Positions 29,287 through 38,579 of a stretch of DNA of 44,097 nucleotides are shown here, piece by piece (positions within the stretch are counted from its first letter, which is position 1; each line of letters begins with the position of its first letter). Made by a program: the position numbers and the translations under genes. The notes beneath the pieces are model-generated. The model did no database searches, was not told where the DNA came from, and was given only the letters and a program-made list of their open reading frames with translations. Source of the stretch: Candidatus Aenigmarchaeota archaeon LH_S7 (GTDB lineage: Archaea; Aenigmatarchaeota; Aenigmatarchaeia; QMZS01); the NCBI GenBank assembly GCA_023659895.1, contig JAGXOL010000006.1, positions 1 to 44,097 of the forward strand. The letters run 5' to 3'.

Positions 29287-29427
29287 ATGAAGGGTGCAGA
29301 GTTACCTACCAGTTTAATTTTTTGGATAATAGTCTTTTTCATAGTAGTTGTGTTGTTTATAGGTCTTGCAATGTGGACAGGTGAATTTGGTGAAGGAGTA
29401 ATAGACGTTATACCAGATTTTATATAA
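29287..29427 (+). CDS. 46-aa single-TM microprotein, first gene of the MKG array
   Basis: MKGAELPTSLIFWIIVFFIVVVLFIGLAMWTGEFGEGVIDVIPDFI*; tightly packed with downstream genes; below ORF-track cutoff. Confidence 0.65.
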   Translation: MKGAELPTSLIFWIIVFFIVVVLFIGLAMWTGEFGEGVIDVIPDFI

Positions 29428-29429
29428 TT

Positions 29430-29552
29430 ATGTTAAAAGGTAGTAATTTTATGATGATAATAATAGGTGCGCTTCTTACATTAGTATTTATAGCAGTTTT
29501 TATTTTAGTAATGCAAAACCTTATTTTTGAGCCAGTAGGTCTGACTGCATGA
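29430..29552 (+). CDS. 40-aa single-TM microprotein
   Basis: MLKGSNFMMIIIGALLTLVFIAVFILVMQNLIFEPVGLTA*. Confidence 0.6.
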   Translation: MLKGSNFMMIIIGALLTLVFIAVFILVMQNLIFEPVGLTA

Positions 29553-29554
29553 TT

Positions 29555-29671
29555 ATGAGAGGGATAACAAGCATGATATTTAATATTATAATAATTGTTG
29601 TGGTTATTGCAATTATAGTCGCAATCTTTGCTACCATGATGAATACATTTCCAAGTACAGCACCAGCATGA
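29555..29671 (+). CDS. 38-aa single-TM microprotein
   Basis: MRGITSMIFNIIIIVVVIAIIVAIFATMMNTFPSTAPA*; in-frame alternative ATG at 29549; ATGA overlap with next gene. Confidence 0.6.
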   Translation: MRGITSMIFNIIIIVVVIAIIVAIFATMMNTFPSTAPA

Positions 29672-31164
29672 GAGGAATATCAACTAATCTTTTGCTGACT
29701 GTTTTATTGTTAGTAGTTTCGTTAGTAGTTGCTTTTGGAATAATTCATCAGACTATTAATCCTACCACTACTGGATATTTAGGTTTACCTGATGGGGTGT
29801 GGATAGAATTGGAATCAGCAGACACAAAAACATTCGTTTTTCCCCCTGTTCTGTGGTTTGGTGAGGAATTGGAATTGGAAGGAAATGAAGTTGATTACAA
29901 AAATATTTATAATCATAATGATGTGAAGGAATTTATTTTATCAAGAAATACTATTTATAATAAGTATTGTATAGGTTGTAATGGTCCCCGTTGTTCTGAA
30001 TGTCCGAAGCCTAATAATAGGACTTATAGAGCATTAATCAATGTATTATTTCATCCTTCTGAGTTTGGATCTCTACTTCCTCTCAATGGTGTTTTGTTTG
30101 GTTTTAAAACACCTAAATCAACCCAACCACATTTAGCTTTTTATCCTTTGGTGACCGATAATTTTGGGGTTCCTTTAGATAGCAGTCTTGTGGAAAGGGA
30201 TTCAACTAATAATTTGTATTATTTTAAAAATGATGAGAATTATGGAAAGATAAATATTACTTTGAAATTTGATTTAGAAAAACTAAAAGGTTATTACGAT
30301 TCTAAAGGTTATAGTTTAGGGGCTGATGAGAATGAGTGGAAGAAAAACATAAAGATAGGAGATGATACTTTGAAAGAGCTTGAAACTAATGGAAACTGTT
30401 CAAATATAAGGACTAAAGAATATTCTTGTTCCTTTGAAGAATTTACTGTGGATAAATGTTGTGAATCTTCTGTGATTGTAGAACCTCCTGAAATAAAGGT
30501 AAACTTAAGTGGAGCCAATTATAATACCACAACAACAATGCCTATACAACCAATTTCATTTAGAGTTGTCTATTATGCAGATAAACTGAATGATACTGAT
30601 TATATCTTTAATAATTACGAAGAAGTTTTTTCAAGATACGAAGATCCCATGAATATATATCCTTGTAGATCTATAGTACCTGCAAAAAAATTTAACTTGT
30701 TGAGAAATAAAAAAGGAATTAGTGAAAGAAAAATAAATTGGACTGAATGTAAAAACTCAGACAGTTATATAAGATTAAAATATAGACATAAGAAAGAGAA
30801 TTCAACTTGGTATTGCAAGGATAATGGTGATGAGTATTTCCTGTATAATCCTTACGGTTTTTGTAAATTGGTTCATAACTCGGAGAAAGAACAACTTGGA
30901 CTACCTTCATTCCCAAGTATAACTTATTTACAGAAAGCTTTTTCTGGAGGAAGATTAGGGGAACAACTAAGTGTTACAGTACCTTATTGGTGGGGTCATA
31001 CAGCTGATATAAAGATACCTGATACTGATCATTTTGAAGCTGCATCAGTTTTATCCCAATATGTAATTAAAAAATCACGAGAAACCTTAACGGATGGAGG
31101 AGAGATTACTTTATTTGATCCTTTTACCGCAGGAGGGGAGGATGTTTATTTTAAGTTCAGTTAA
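29668..31164 (+). CDS. Membrane-anchored extracellular protein with MRG leader
   Basis: MRGISTNLLLTVLLLVVSLVVAFGIIH then a long ectodomain with paired Cys. Confidence 0.65.
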   Translation: MRGISTNLLLTVLLLVVSLVVAFGIIHQTINPTTTGYLGLPDGVWIELESADTKTFVFPPVLWFGEELELEGNEVDYKNIYNHNDVKEFILSRNTIYNKYCIGCNGPRCSECPKPNNRTYRALINVLFHPSEFGSLLPLNGVLFGFKTPKSTQPHLAFYPLVTDNFGVPLDSSLVERDSTNNLYYFKNDENYGKINITLKFDLEKLKGYYDSKGYSLGADENEWKKNIKIGDDTLKELETNGNCSNIRTKEYSCSFEEFTVDKCCESSVIVEPPEIKVNLSGANYNTTTTMPIQPISFRVVYYADKLNDTDYIFNNYEEVFSRYEDPMNIYPCRSIVPAKKFNLLRNKKGISERKINWTECKNSDSYIRLKYRHKKENSTWYCKDNGDEYFLYNPYGFCKLVHNSEKEQLGLPSFPSITYLQKAFSGGRLGEQLSVTVPYWWGHTADIKIPDTDHFEAASVLSQYVIKKSRETLTDGGEITLFDPFTAGGEDVYFKFS

Positions 31165-31166
31165 TT

Positions 31167-31331
31167 ATGAAAGGCATTTCTGTTATGATTTTAGGAATTA
31201 TTGGCGCAATTGTTGTTGCAGTTTTACTCATATATGTTGAATCATTTAAAATTGAACCTATATTAGGCATGATTTATTCTTTGTTTTCTTCCTTAACACT
31301 AAATGCTATTTCTAGTATTGGTTTCACATGA
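31167..31331 (+). CDS. 54-aa membrane microprotein
   Basis: MKGISVMILGIIGAIVVAVLLIYVESFKIEPILGMIYSLFSSLTLNAISSIGFT*; ATGA overlap with next gene. Confidence 0.62.
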   Translation: MKGISVMILGIIGAIVVAVLLIYVESFKIEPILGMIYSLFSSLTLNAISSIGFT

Positions 31332-33619
31332 ACAGAGCGACTTGGGGCTTGTTGTTTGGAGTAATCTCGATGTCAATAACTTTGTTAGTGGGATTTTCCT
31401 TGTATTCAGATGTTTATCAGGAAGTCAAATGCATGAATTTAATCTCGGATCTCACAAGGGAGAGAATGGATATAATTGTTTCAGACAGGGTCCCTATGGG
31501 CTGCTTTATTCCTCCTGATATTTCTGAAGGAGAATTTAATACATTAAAAGATGATATAAAGAATTCAAACAAAATTCTTTGGAACCATTGTTTCAATCTG
31601 GGTGATGATAACACTGTAAATTGGAGTTTAATAGGTGATAAGTTGAAGAACGGAATCAAACTTAATGGCTATTGTTATGATTGTGAACAACCTTATTGTT
31701 TGTGTTTGAAAGAGAATTTGACAAATGGATTGAGCAGTAGGAGAAGTATCAATTTCGTACAAGGAAATCAATATCAAAATTGCACCCATAAAAGTAAGAG
31801 CCCTTTCTCAAACATTGCTGAAGTCCCCTCTGTTATTGTAGCTAAAACAGGAGCTCCAATAAGTCTATCTCTTTATGGAGGAATAAAATTAACCGGAAAG
31901 AAAAGATTGGTTGGAGCGAAGGGGGCCTTGTATAAGGGGAATACAAGGATTTCAGAATACACAGATCCAGACAGATTTTGCACCAGCTGTTTCTATGGGG
32001 ATTCTTCAGACCCTACTACGAATTTTGGTTGTTATTATGATTGTTATGATGATGAGATGTGTGAAGAACACTGTAGTTGTCATACTGACAAAAGATGTTA
32101 TAATGAATCTGCTGTAAATATGTGTAAAAATTATTGTAAACTCACTTATCATGCTACTTTAAGTGATATGGCAGATTGTAATTCAGGTTGTATTTGGGGA
32201 AATAATAGATATGAATATAGGGATTGTTACTCCAAGACTGGTCAAAAAGAAGGATGTGGTATAGGCAGGGACTGCGATGGTGATGGAGTGAAAGATGATG
32301 ATGATTGTGAGATATACTTGGAAGAACCACTTTGTTCTGATTTAGATTCAAAGGTGGAAAAAGAAGGTTGCAATAAATTTCAAGAATTCCAAAACTCAGT
32401 TTTTGAGATAGGACCTATGAATTACACAATTTTCAAGATAGGTGATTTGAATATAAATAACAGAGGATTAGCTAATGCAGTAGTAAACTTAACAGTTCAG
32501 GGAGAGTTCCATGGAGCAAGCTGCTACAATATTGATAATTATGAGTGCTATTTTGATTGTTGCGAGGAAATTTGCGCGAAACATAATTGTGAAAATAATA
32601 AATGTAATGAAATAGAGGATAGTTCTTCTACTTCTATCTGTGAAGAAAGGTGTGACTGCTCCACAATCTCAAGGGTAGAAAGAAATGATCCTTTTGTCTT
32701 GTGCAGGACCTTTTGTGCTTCTAGAGATGCTTTCCTCGATGATGTAACAAAAATGAGAAACTGTCAGAAGGGTTGTGAATGGGCTGCGAGACAGTATAAC
32801 AAGCCAGAGTTTATAACTTCCCAAAAAACTGTGGATTTGGTTTTTGTTACTGATACAAGTGGGAGTATGGATGATGAGTGGGATACTTTATGTGATATTA
32901 TAGATGATATAATTTCTGATGTTGAAGAAGAAGATTATAAACTTAATGTAACAACTTATGGTTTAGATACTGGAAGTTGTGTAAATAAAAACTATTATTG
33001 TGCAGATGATGAAATTCTTAGTAATTCAGAAAGTTGGGGTCCAGGAGCAGAATGGGCTGTAAAAAATCATCCCTGGAGAGAAGACATTTTATCAAAAATT
33101 TTGTTTGTTGTTGGCGATGAAGGACCTTATAAAGGAGATTCTATTAATGACAATGATAAAGATTCTGTTGATGCAGCGGTTCAGGTAGCAAAAGAGAATA
33201 ATGTAACAATTTTTGGTTTATGGGGTACAAAATGGAGTGGAGAAATAGACGATGACCTTAAAGATTTATTTTATAATATTTCTGAGCCAACAGGTGGAAA
33301 TGCAAGTTTATTTAGCAGTCCTTCAGATGTAACCAAAATTATTAGTGATGCAATTATAAGAGGAGAAGAATTTGATGTAGGTTATTATAAATATGAGGAT
33401 TTGAGAAAAAATGTGGTCCCAACAGAAGACCCTTATATTTTCAGGGACTTGTATCATAATGTTTATTCAAACCTGGTTTACATAGTTAATTGGGAAGGTG
33501 CAGGTTGGAGATATCCTCATTCATCAGAAGGTTGGACAAAAATAGAAACACCTTCAGGATATTTAAACAAGACAATAGGGCTCAATACAGCTTTAAGTAT
33601 CATAAAGGATAATATCTAA
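31328..33619 (+). CDS. Cys-rich surface protein with vWA domain and N-terminal TM anchor
   Basis: MNRATWGLLFGVISMSITLLVGFSLY anchor; two Cys-rich modules; DCDGDGVKDDDDCE; VDLVFVTDTSGSMDDEW MIDAS. Confidence 0.8.
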   Translation: MNRATWGLLFGVISMSITLLVGFSLYSDVYQEVKCMNLISDLTRERMDIIVSDRVPMGCFIPPDISEGEFNTLKDDIKNSNKILWNHCFNLGDDNTVNWSLIGDKLKNGIKLNGYCYDCEQPYCLCLKENLTNGLSSRRSINFVQGNQYQNCTHKSKSPFSNIAEVPSVIVAKTGAPISLSLYGGIKLTGKKRLVGAKGALYKGNTRISEYTDPDRFCTSCFYGDSSDPTTNFGCYYDCYDDEMCEEHCSCHTDKRCYNESAVNMCKNYCKLTYHATLSDMADCNSGCIWGNNRYEYRDCYSKTGQKEGCGIGRDCDGDGVKDDDDCEIYLEEPLCSDLDSKVEKEGCNKFQEFQNSVFEIGPMNYTIFKIGDLNINNRGLANAVVNLTVQGEFHGASCYNIDNYECYFDCCEEICAKHNCENNKCNEIEDSSSTSICEERCDCSTISRVERNDPFVLCRTFCASRDAFLDDVTKMRNCQKGCEWAARQYNKPEFITSQKTVDLVFVTDTSGSMDDEWDTLCDIIDDIISDVEEEDYKLNVTTYGLDTGSCVNKNYYCADDEILSNSESWGPGAEWAVKNHPWREDILSKILFVVGDEGPYKGDSINDNDKDSVDAAVQVAKENNVTIFGLWGTKWSGEIDDDLKDLFYNISEPTGGNASLFSSPSDVTKIISDAIIRGEEFDVGYYKYEDLRKNVVPTEDPYIFRDLYHNVYSNLVYIVNWEGAGWRYPHSSEGWTKIETPSGYLNKTIGLNTALSIIKDNI

Positions 33620-33620
33620 T

Positions 33621-33773
33621 ATGGGACTTGTATTAAACAAACTTACATTATTCCTTTTTATGATAATCATACTTGCTTCAGTCTTTTCTTTGCTTTATCT
33701 TTGGTTTACAGAGGGATTCAAACCTGTTTTGGCTGCACTCATTTCTGTTTTATCCCCATTTTATTTATTTTAA
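33621..33773 (+). CDS. 50-aa membrane microprotein
   Basis: MGLVLNKLTLFLFMIIILASVFSLLYLWFTEGFKPVLAALISVLSPFYLF*. Confidence 0.6.
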   Translation: MGLVLNKLTLFLFMIIILASVFSLLYLWFTEGFKPVLAALISVLSPFYLF

Positions 33774-33785
33774 TAATCATTAATT

Positions 33786-34040
33786 ATGCAATTGTCAAGA
33801 AATGCCCTGTTTTATTCTATAATCTTACTTATTGCTATAATAATTGTTGGATCTGTAGGTTCTGAATTTAGTAAAAGTAAGGAGAATATGACTGAGAAGA
33901 CAGAACTTGTAGTAAAATGCCAGATGTGGAATTGCGAAGAACCAATACCACAAAAACTTTATGAGAAATGTCAAAGTATAGTCGGTTGCATAGATTATTG
34001 TAAAAGTATAGGAGCAGAGATGTATTGTGATGTAGTATGA
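33786..34040 (+). CDS. Small membrane-anchored Cys-containing protein
   Basis: MQLSRNALFYSIILLIAIIIVGSVGSEF...KCQMWNCEEPIPQKLYEKCQSIVGCIDYCKSIGAEMYCDVV. Confidence 0.65.
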   Translation: MQLSRNALFYSIILLIAIIIVGSVGSEFSKSKENMTEKTELVVKCQMWNCEEPIPQKLYEKCQSIVGCIDYCKSIGAEMYCDVV

Positions 34041-34050
34041 TTCTTTAAAT

Positions 34051-34554
34051 ATGAAAGGAGCAGTTGTAATTTTCGACCTTTTAATCTCTTTTGTAATTGT
34101 TCTTACTTTAATCACAAGTGGATTACTAGTATGGTCTCATCTAATAAAATCGCAGGGGGTTATAGATAGATTTTCAAGTCCAGTAAACTGGGATAAATTC
34201 TTAGTGGAGGCAACAGGACAAAAGGTATTTAATAAGGTTGAAAACTTCTTAGATGAGGTTTCCTATGTTTTACCAATAGACCAACTTGAAAGAAAGTGCT
34301 CCTTGTGGTATAGAGAATGCACAGCGGATTTGGAAAAGGCTCCCCAATCACCTTGGACTAAGTTAACTGTATCAGAAGCAGACTTGAATGCTATGAACTA
34401 TTTGAAGTTTGATTGTGCACCTGAAGAGATTGAGGAATTAAGAAAGGAATGGGCAAGAAAAAATTCCTATTTTGATGAGAAAGATGAATATGAACAACAG
34501 GATTTAATCAAAAATGCTTGCGGAGCTACAATAATAGAGAAAATAAATAAGTAA
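34051..34554 (+). CDS. Pilin-like protein (MKG leader, FDLL-type helix)
   Basis: MKGAVVIFDLLISFVIVLTLITSGLLVW; compare KGQVLSFDLLVAIVIFSLVL at 10566. Confidence 0.65.
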   Translation: MKGAVVIFDLLISFVIVLTLITSGLLVWSHLIKSQGVIDRFSSPVNWDKFLVEATGQKVFNKVENFLDEVSYVLPIDQLERKCSLWYRECTADLEKAPQSPWTKLTVSEADLNAMNYLKFDCAPEEIEELRKEWARKNSYFDEKDEYEQQDLIKNACGATIIEKINK

Positions 34555-34566
34555 ATATATTTATTT

Positions 34567-35052
34567 ATGTATTCTAATAAAAGAAAAGGAGGTGTAGAAA
34601 TCCATTATTTGTTCTTGCTCTTTTCAATAATATTAGGTGTAATGCTTGTTGGAGCTTGGCAGGTCCAAGGTATGAAATTGGCTCAGTCAAGAATGAGTGA
34701 ACTTAAAATTATGTCATTAACCCAAGTAAAAAACATCTTGTTTTCAATGCAGCATGCTCCTGTGGAAAATCAGGCATGTACTTCCTTAATGAAATGTCAA
34801 AAGTTGACCTTGCACAAAGGATATATAGAGATATGGGGACCTGAAAATGATTATTATAAAGAAGGACCTTATGTATCTACTTCATTAGTAGGAAATCTAA
34901 AATTTTACAAATATAATGAAAGCTCTAATAGATGGGAACAACTTACAGAGGAGGGATATACTACTACTTGTGGTACTAGAGAAGAACCAGTTTATCTTTG
35001 TTTTGAAAAAGTTGCGAGTGATGAAATAAGAATATGTAATGGGCCTTGTTGA
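34567..35052 (+). CDS. Pilin-like membrane-anchored protein
   Basis: MYSNKRKGGVEIHYLFLLFSIILGVMLVGAWQ; C-terminal Cys pairs. Confidence 0.6.
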   Translation: MYSNKRKGGVEIHYLFLLFSIILGVMLVGAWQVQGMKLAQSRMSELKIMSLTQVKNILFSMQHAPVENQACTSLMKCQKLTLHKGYIEIWGPENDYYKEGPYVSTSLVGNLKFYKYNESSNRWEQLTEEGYTTTCGTREEPVYLCFEKVASDEIRICNGPC

Positions 35053-35188
35053 GGTTTTGATATTTTCTATGTTCTAACAATTAAGTATTATTATGATAAT
35101 TTAATAATATAATTATGAGGATAAAACCAGTAGGAGACATAAAAATTTTTAGTTTGGACTATTATCTTTTGGTTAGAGGGATCTTAAA

Positions 35189-37348
35189 ATGAAAGGATTG
35201 ATGAGTTTGCCTGCTAATATAGTAGGATATGTAATAGCTCTAGCAATCTTCATGACAGGAATGGGACTCATTACTATGTACTGGATGGAATTCCAAACAA
35301 TTCCTAAGGAAACTCAAACCCCTGAGAGAACCACTGCTTGTGATTTAGCATATATTTTATCAACTTGGGAGAAAGCAACAGTTAAACCAACAATCTTTAA
35401 CCAAACTTTCTTGGATAGTTGGAACACTTTAGAAACCTCAAAATCAATTTTTGAAAGTGAATCAAGCAAATTTTTCTTCCCAGGCTTAGATTTTTTCCTG
35501 AAAATCACAACGGATGAAAAAAATTATACAATGTATGTGCCCCCAGAAAGTAAAAGTGTTTTTGAGGGCTGTGCTAGAAATTTGATAACACCAAAAAGCT
35601 TGTACGAAGCTGAAAAGTTTGGTGTAGAAGACACCTTAGGAGAATTTGAAGAAGCCCCAGAGGAGGAAGCTTACAAGGAAAAGGCAACCACCTACAACGA
35701 GCTACATGCTGTTTGCGGCTTACCAACTTTTGTTGAAAGTGATAATGATATAACTATCGGAAGAATGACAGTGGGATTAACAAGCAACATAGCAACAAAG
35801 ATAAGAAAAGGTATTTATGAACTTTCCCTTTCAGATGATCCAAATGATAATGAGAGAATTTACAGATTGGGTGAATATCCATCTGGTTGCTTGTTTGATA
35901 AAAGGATAACAAAGAAGGAAAAAAGTTTTCAGGATTTGTCTGATGCAAAAACATATTTCTATTTCTCAAGAGATATATCTAATGCAATTAGGAAATCTCT
36001 TAATTTTGTATTTGATCACTTAGAAAATTTATGGGAGGCAACTATTGGTAACATTATTGGAGATAATGAAGATGAAGAGGAAATAAAAATACCTATGTTG
36101 GAGGATTATTGTGGATTTGTTTGGGACTGGAAGAATCAAAGTGATAGATTCCTTTTGAATGTTAATTCTGTAGAACCAGGAAAGGGTGGATGCACTTTAA
36201 AAACAAGAATTCCAAAAAGAATTGTTAATTCTATTAACTTGAGCAAGAGACTTTGCGAGCCAAAAGATGTTTTCTTGATTGTTAACTGGCCTGAAGGAGG
36301 TTGGGGAGGAAAAAAACACTTCTTCATGAAAATAGAAGAGCTTAATTATAACCCAGATAATGAAGCTCAGGCAAAAAAATTTTGCAAGACTAGGTGCAAT
36401 ACAGAGGGACCTACAATTTCTGCAGATGGTTTTTCTACTTGTGAAGATTTTTGTGAAGAGGGTTGGGGAATTTTAGGTGAGAATTGTGTTTATAAAACTT
36501 GCAATTTTGCTAAAAACCATATTTATATGTTCAAGCACATACCTGTGGATGCAATAGACATCAAATACATTGTTGTGGATGAAAAAGATTTAAAAAAAGC
36601 TGGTAGTTTTGAGAATCTTGATGAATCTGATTATTATGCTTATCAATCAGCTTGTTCAAGTTGGCCAGGAATTTATGATTGTACAACCTCAAAAGATTGC
36701 ACCGGAGAACGTATTTGCATAATGGATAAGCAAGAGGCAGAAAACCTAAGTTGTGATGTTTGTAGAGACAATCTAAGAAGTTTTTGCTCCCCAAAATACT
36801 TGGAAGAGCCTCTTGTTCTAAACGAAGAACTTGCTTATACCTGCCAAAATGTGACCAATTATACTGCTCCATTTAGAGGGGAAAATTTCTCTGCTTGCTT
36901 GCCTGAAATACAGGTAAACTATACTTTATTAAGTAGCACAGGAGAACAGATCACTGATGATGGAGGAAACCCTTTGAAAAAGATTGATTGTTCAAATCAC
37001 CCAAACACAATAATAAACTGGACAGTAGATGCAAGTGAAATCTGTTGTATGTATTTAGGCAGTGAGGAGGAGGAATGGTGTATAGGTTCAACAGGATACT
37101 GTCCAAAAATGAAAATCTGGTCAAATCTTGATACCTCGCATACCCTTTATCTCAGTGAGGATACTTTTTACTTGAATGAAGGAGGATTTAATCATAAGTT
37201 TAGGGGAAGCATTCAACAAAGAGCTTGCAGGGATGGGATCCCTTACAACAATGCTAATGAGTATTTCCTTGTTGCTGATTACCACCCAGCAAATGAGGAA
37301 TTCAGATATGTGATGAACAAATCCAGAGTGGATAGCGTGACTGAATAA
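35189..37348 (+). CDS. Large membrane-anchored Cys-rich extracellular protein (MKG leader)
   Basis: MKGLMSLPANIVGYVIALAIFMTGMGLITMYW; multiple Cys clusters in the ectodomain. Confidence 0.7.
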   Translation: MKGLMSLPANIVGYVIALAIFMTGMGLITMYWMEFQTIPKETQTPERTTACDLAYILSTWEKATVKPTIFNQTFLDSWNTLETSKSIFESESSKFFFPGLDFFLKITTDEKNYTMYVPPESKSVFEGCARNLITPKSLYEAEKFGVEDTLGEFEEAPEEEAYKEKATTYNELHAVCGLPTFVESDNDITIGRMTVGLTSNIATKIRKGIYELSLSDDPNDNERIYRLGEYPSGCLFDKRITKKEKSFQDLSDAKTYFYFSRDISNAIRKSLNFVFDHLENLWEATIGNIIGDNEDEEEIKIPMLEDYCGFVWDWKNQSDRFLLNVNSVEPGKGGCTLKTRIPKRIVNSINLSKRLCEPKDVFLIVNWPEGGWGGKKHFFMKIEELNYNPDNEAQAKKFCKTRCNTEGPTISADGFSTCEDFCEEGWGILGENCVYKTCNFAKNHIYMFKHIPVDAIDIKYIVVDEKDLKKAGSFENLDESDYYAYQSACSSWPGIYDCTTSKDCTGERICIMDKQEAENLSCDVCRDNLRSFCSPKYLEEPLVLNEELAYTCQNVTNYTAPFRGENFSACLPEIQVNYTLLSSTGEQITDDGGNPLKKIDCSNHPNTIINWTVDASEICCMYLGSEEEEWCIGSTGYCPKMKIWSNLDTSHTLYLSEDTFYLNEGGFNHKFRGSIQQRACRDGIPYNNANEYFLVADYHPANEEFRYVMNKSRVDSVTE

Positions 37349-37349
37349 T

Positions 37350-38552
37350 ATGAAAGGAGGAATTTTCGAATGGCCTTTTATAACAATGTTCCAAGTTGTG
37401 ATTATAATTATTATTATTGCAATATCTGTAGGTGTTTACTTTACCAGTTCTGTAGCTGGGGAACCCCCCATAGAAATCAGAACTTTTGCTGAATATAGGT
37501 GGGCAAACTATTTACCCTCTGCAGCACTTTTCTATTTGACTTACCCTAATGAGAGTTGGGAAGCACTCAATCAAATCGCTTTATCCTCAGATGAATGGAA
37601 TAACAGGATAAAGACAAAAGATGAGTTTTTCACTGAACTCAAAGATGATTATGATCTCTCAAAATTAGAATCTTACATAAATAATCTGAATGAAGAACTC
37701 TGGAATGAAGATAGAGATACTCACACTTTGTTTATCAAGGACAAGCAGGGACTCGTAATTTCCATTGGTCTCCCAAAAACATATACTGTTGAAAAGGGAT
37801 TTACAACTTTCCCTGATGAATATCCTTACAACTGCTACACGAAGAACACACCTGTTTACACAACAAGTGGAGATACTAATAATAGAATAAGATTTGTGTT
37901 GTGTTGCTATGATATTCAGGTTTGTAGTGATTATATAACAGGGCCAGGAAGAATGGAGTGTAAGAATGATGTGTGCGGTATTTCTTCAAAAGGGTGTCAA
38001 GAGCATTTATGCAATAGGATAGGAGAAAATGATTATGAAGAATGTAGGGGTCACGAAAATGAATGGGTCTGTATAAAAACACGACCTATATGTGGTGATG
38101 GAGTGAGAGAGGGAGAAGAGGAATGTGATGATGGAAATACAGAGAGTGGGGATGGTTGTTCTAGTGAATGCTTGTTGGAAGGATGTTCTTGCGATGGAAC
38201 AGGTTATGAAAATCGTACTCTTAATGGAGATAGATTTTATGTGGACTGCGATGCAGATAAGTGCTGGACACCAACACGAGATGATTATAATTGGTCGGAT
38301 GCAAAGAAGTATTGCAGAAATTTAGGTTACGGAAGGTTCACAGATTGGAAATTACCTTCTAATAGAACTTTAAAGAAGTTGTGTGATTTATGTGATGGAA
38401 CCTGCTTCGACGAGGAGGAGATATCTCGCTTCTATTGGTCTAGTACCAATTACAATAGAGGAAAGGCCTACTACGTGTTGTTTAATAACTGCATTTCCTC
38501 CTCCAATTTTAAGAGGGAAGACCTGCATATCCGTTGTGTCCGAGAAGATTAA
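37350..38552 (+). CDS. Membrane-anchored protein with DUF4215-like Cys repeat and C-terminal Lcl_C/DUF1566-like domain
   Basis: MKGGIFEWPFITMFQVVIIIIIIAISVGVYF; CGDGVREGEEECDDGNTESGDGCSSEC; GRFTDWKLPSNRTLKKLCD...FYWSSTNYNRGKAYYVLFNN...LHIRCVRED. Confidence 0.75.
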   Translation: MKGGIFEWPFITMFQVVIIIIIIAISVGVYFTSSVAGEPPIEIRTFAEYRWANYLPSAALFYLTYPNESWEALNQIALSSDEWNNRIKTKDEFFTELKDDYDLSKLESYINNLNEELWNEDRDTHTLFIKDKQGLVISIGLPKTYTVEKGFTTFPDEYPYNCYTKNTPVYTTSGDTNNRIRFVLCCYDIQVCSDYITGPGRMECKNDVCGISSKGCQEHLCNRIGENDYEECRGHENEWVCIKTRPICGDGVREGEEECDDGNTESGDGCSSECLLEGCSCDGTGYENRTLNGDRFYVDCDADKCWTPTRDDYNWSDAKKYCRNLGYGRFTDWKLPSNRTLKKLCDLCDGTCFDEEEISRFYWSSTNYNRGKAYYVLFNNCISSSNFKREDLHIRCVRED

Positions 38553-38579
38553 GTTTGACAATTTAAGAAATTTAATATT

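Noticed and set aside
35115-35191. 25-aa ORF MRIKPVGDIKIFSLDYYLLVRGILK overlapping the next start
   Set aside because: Too short and without a TM helix or recognisable motif; could be a leader peptide but unsupported.
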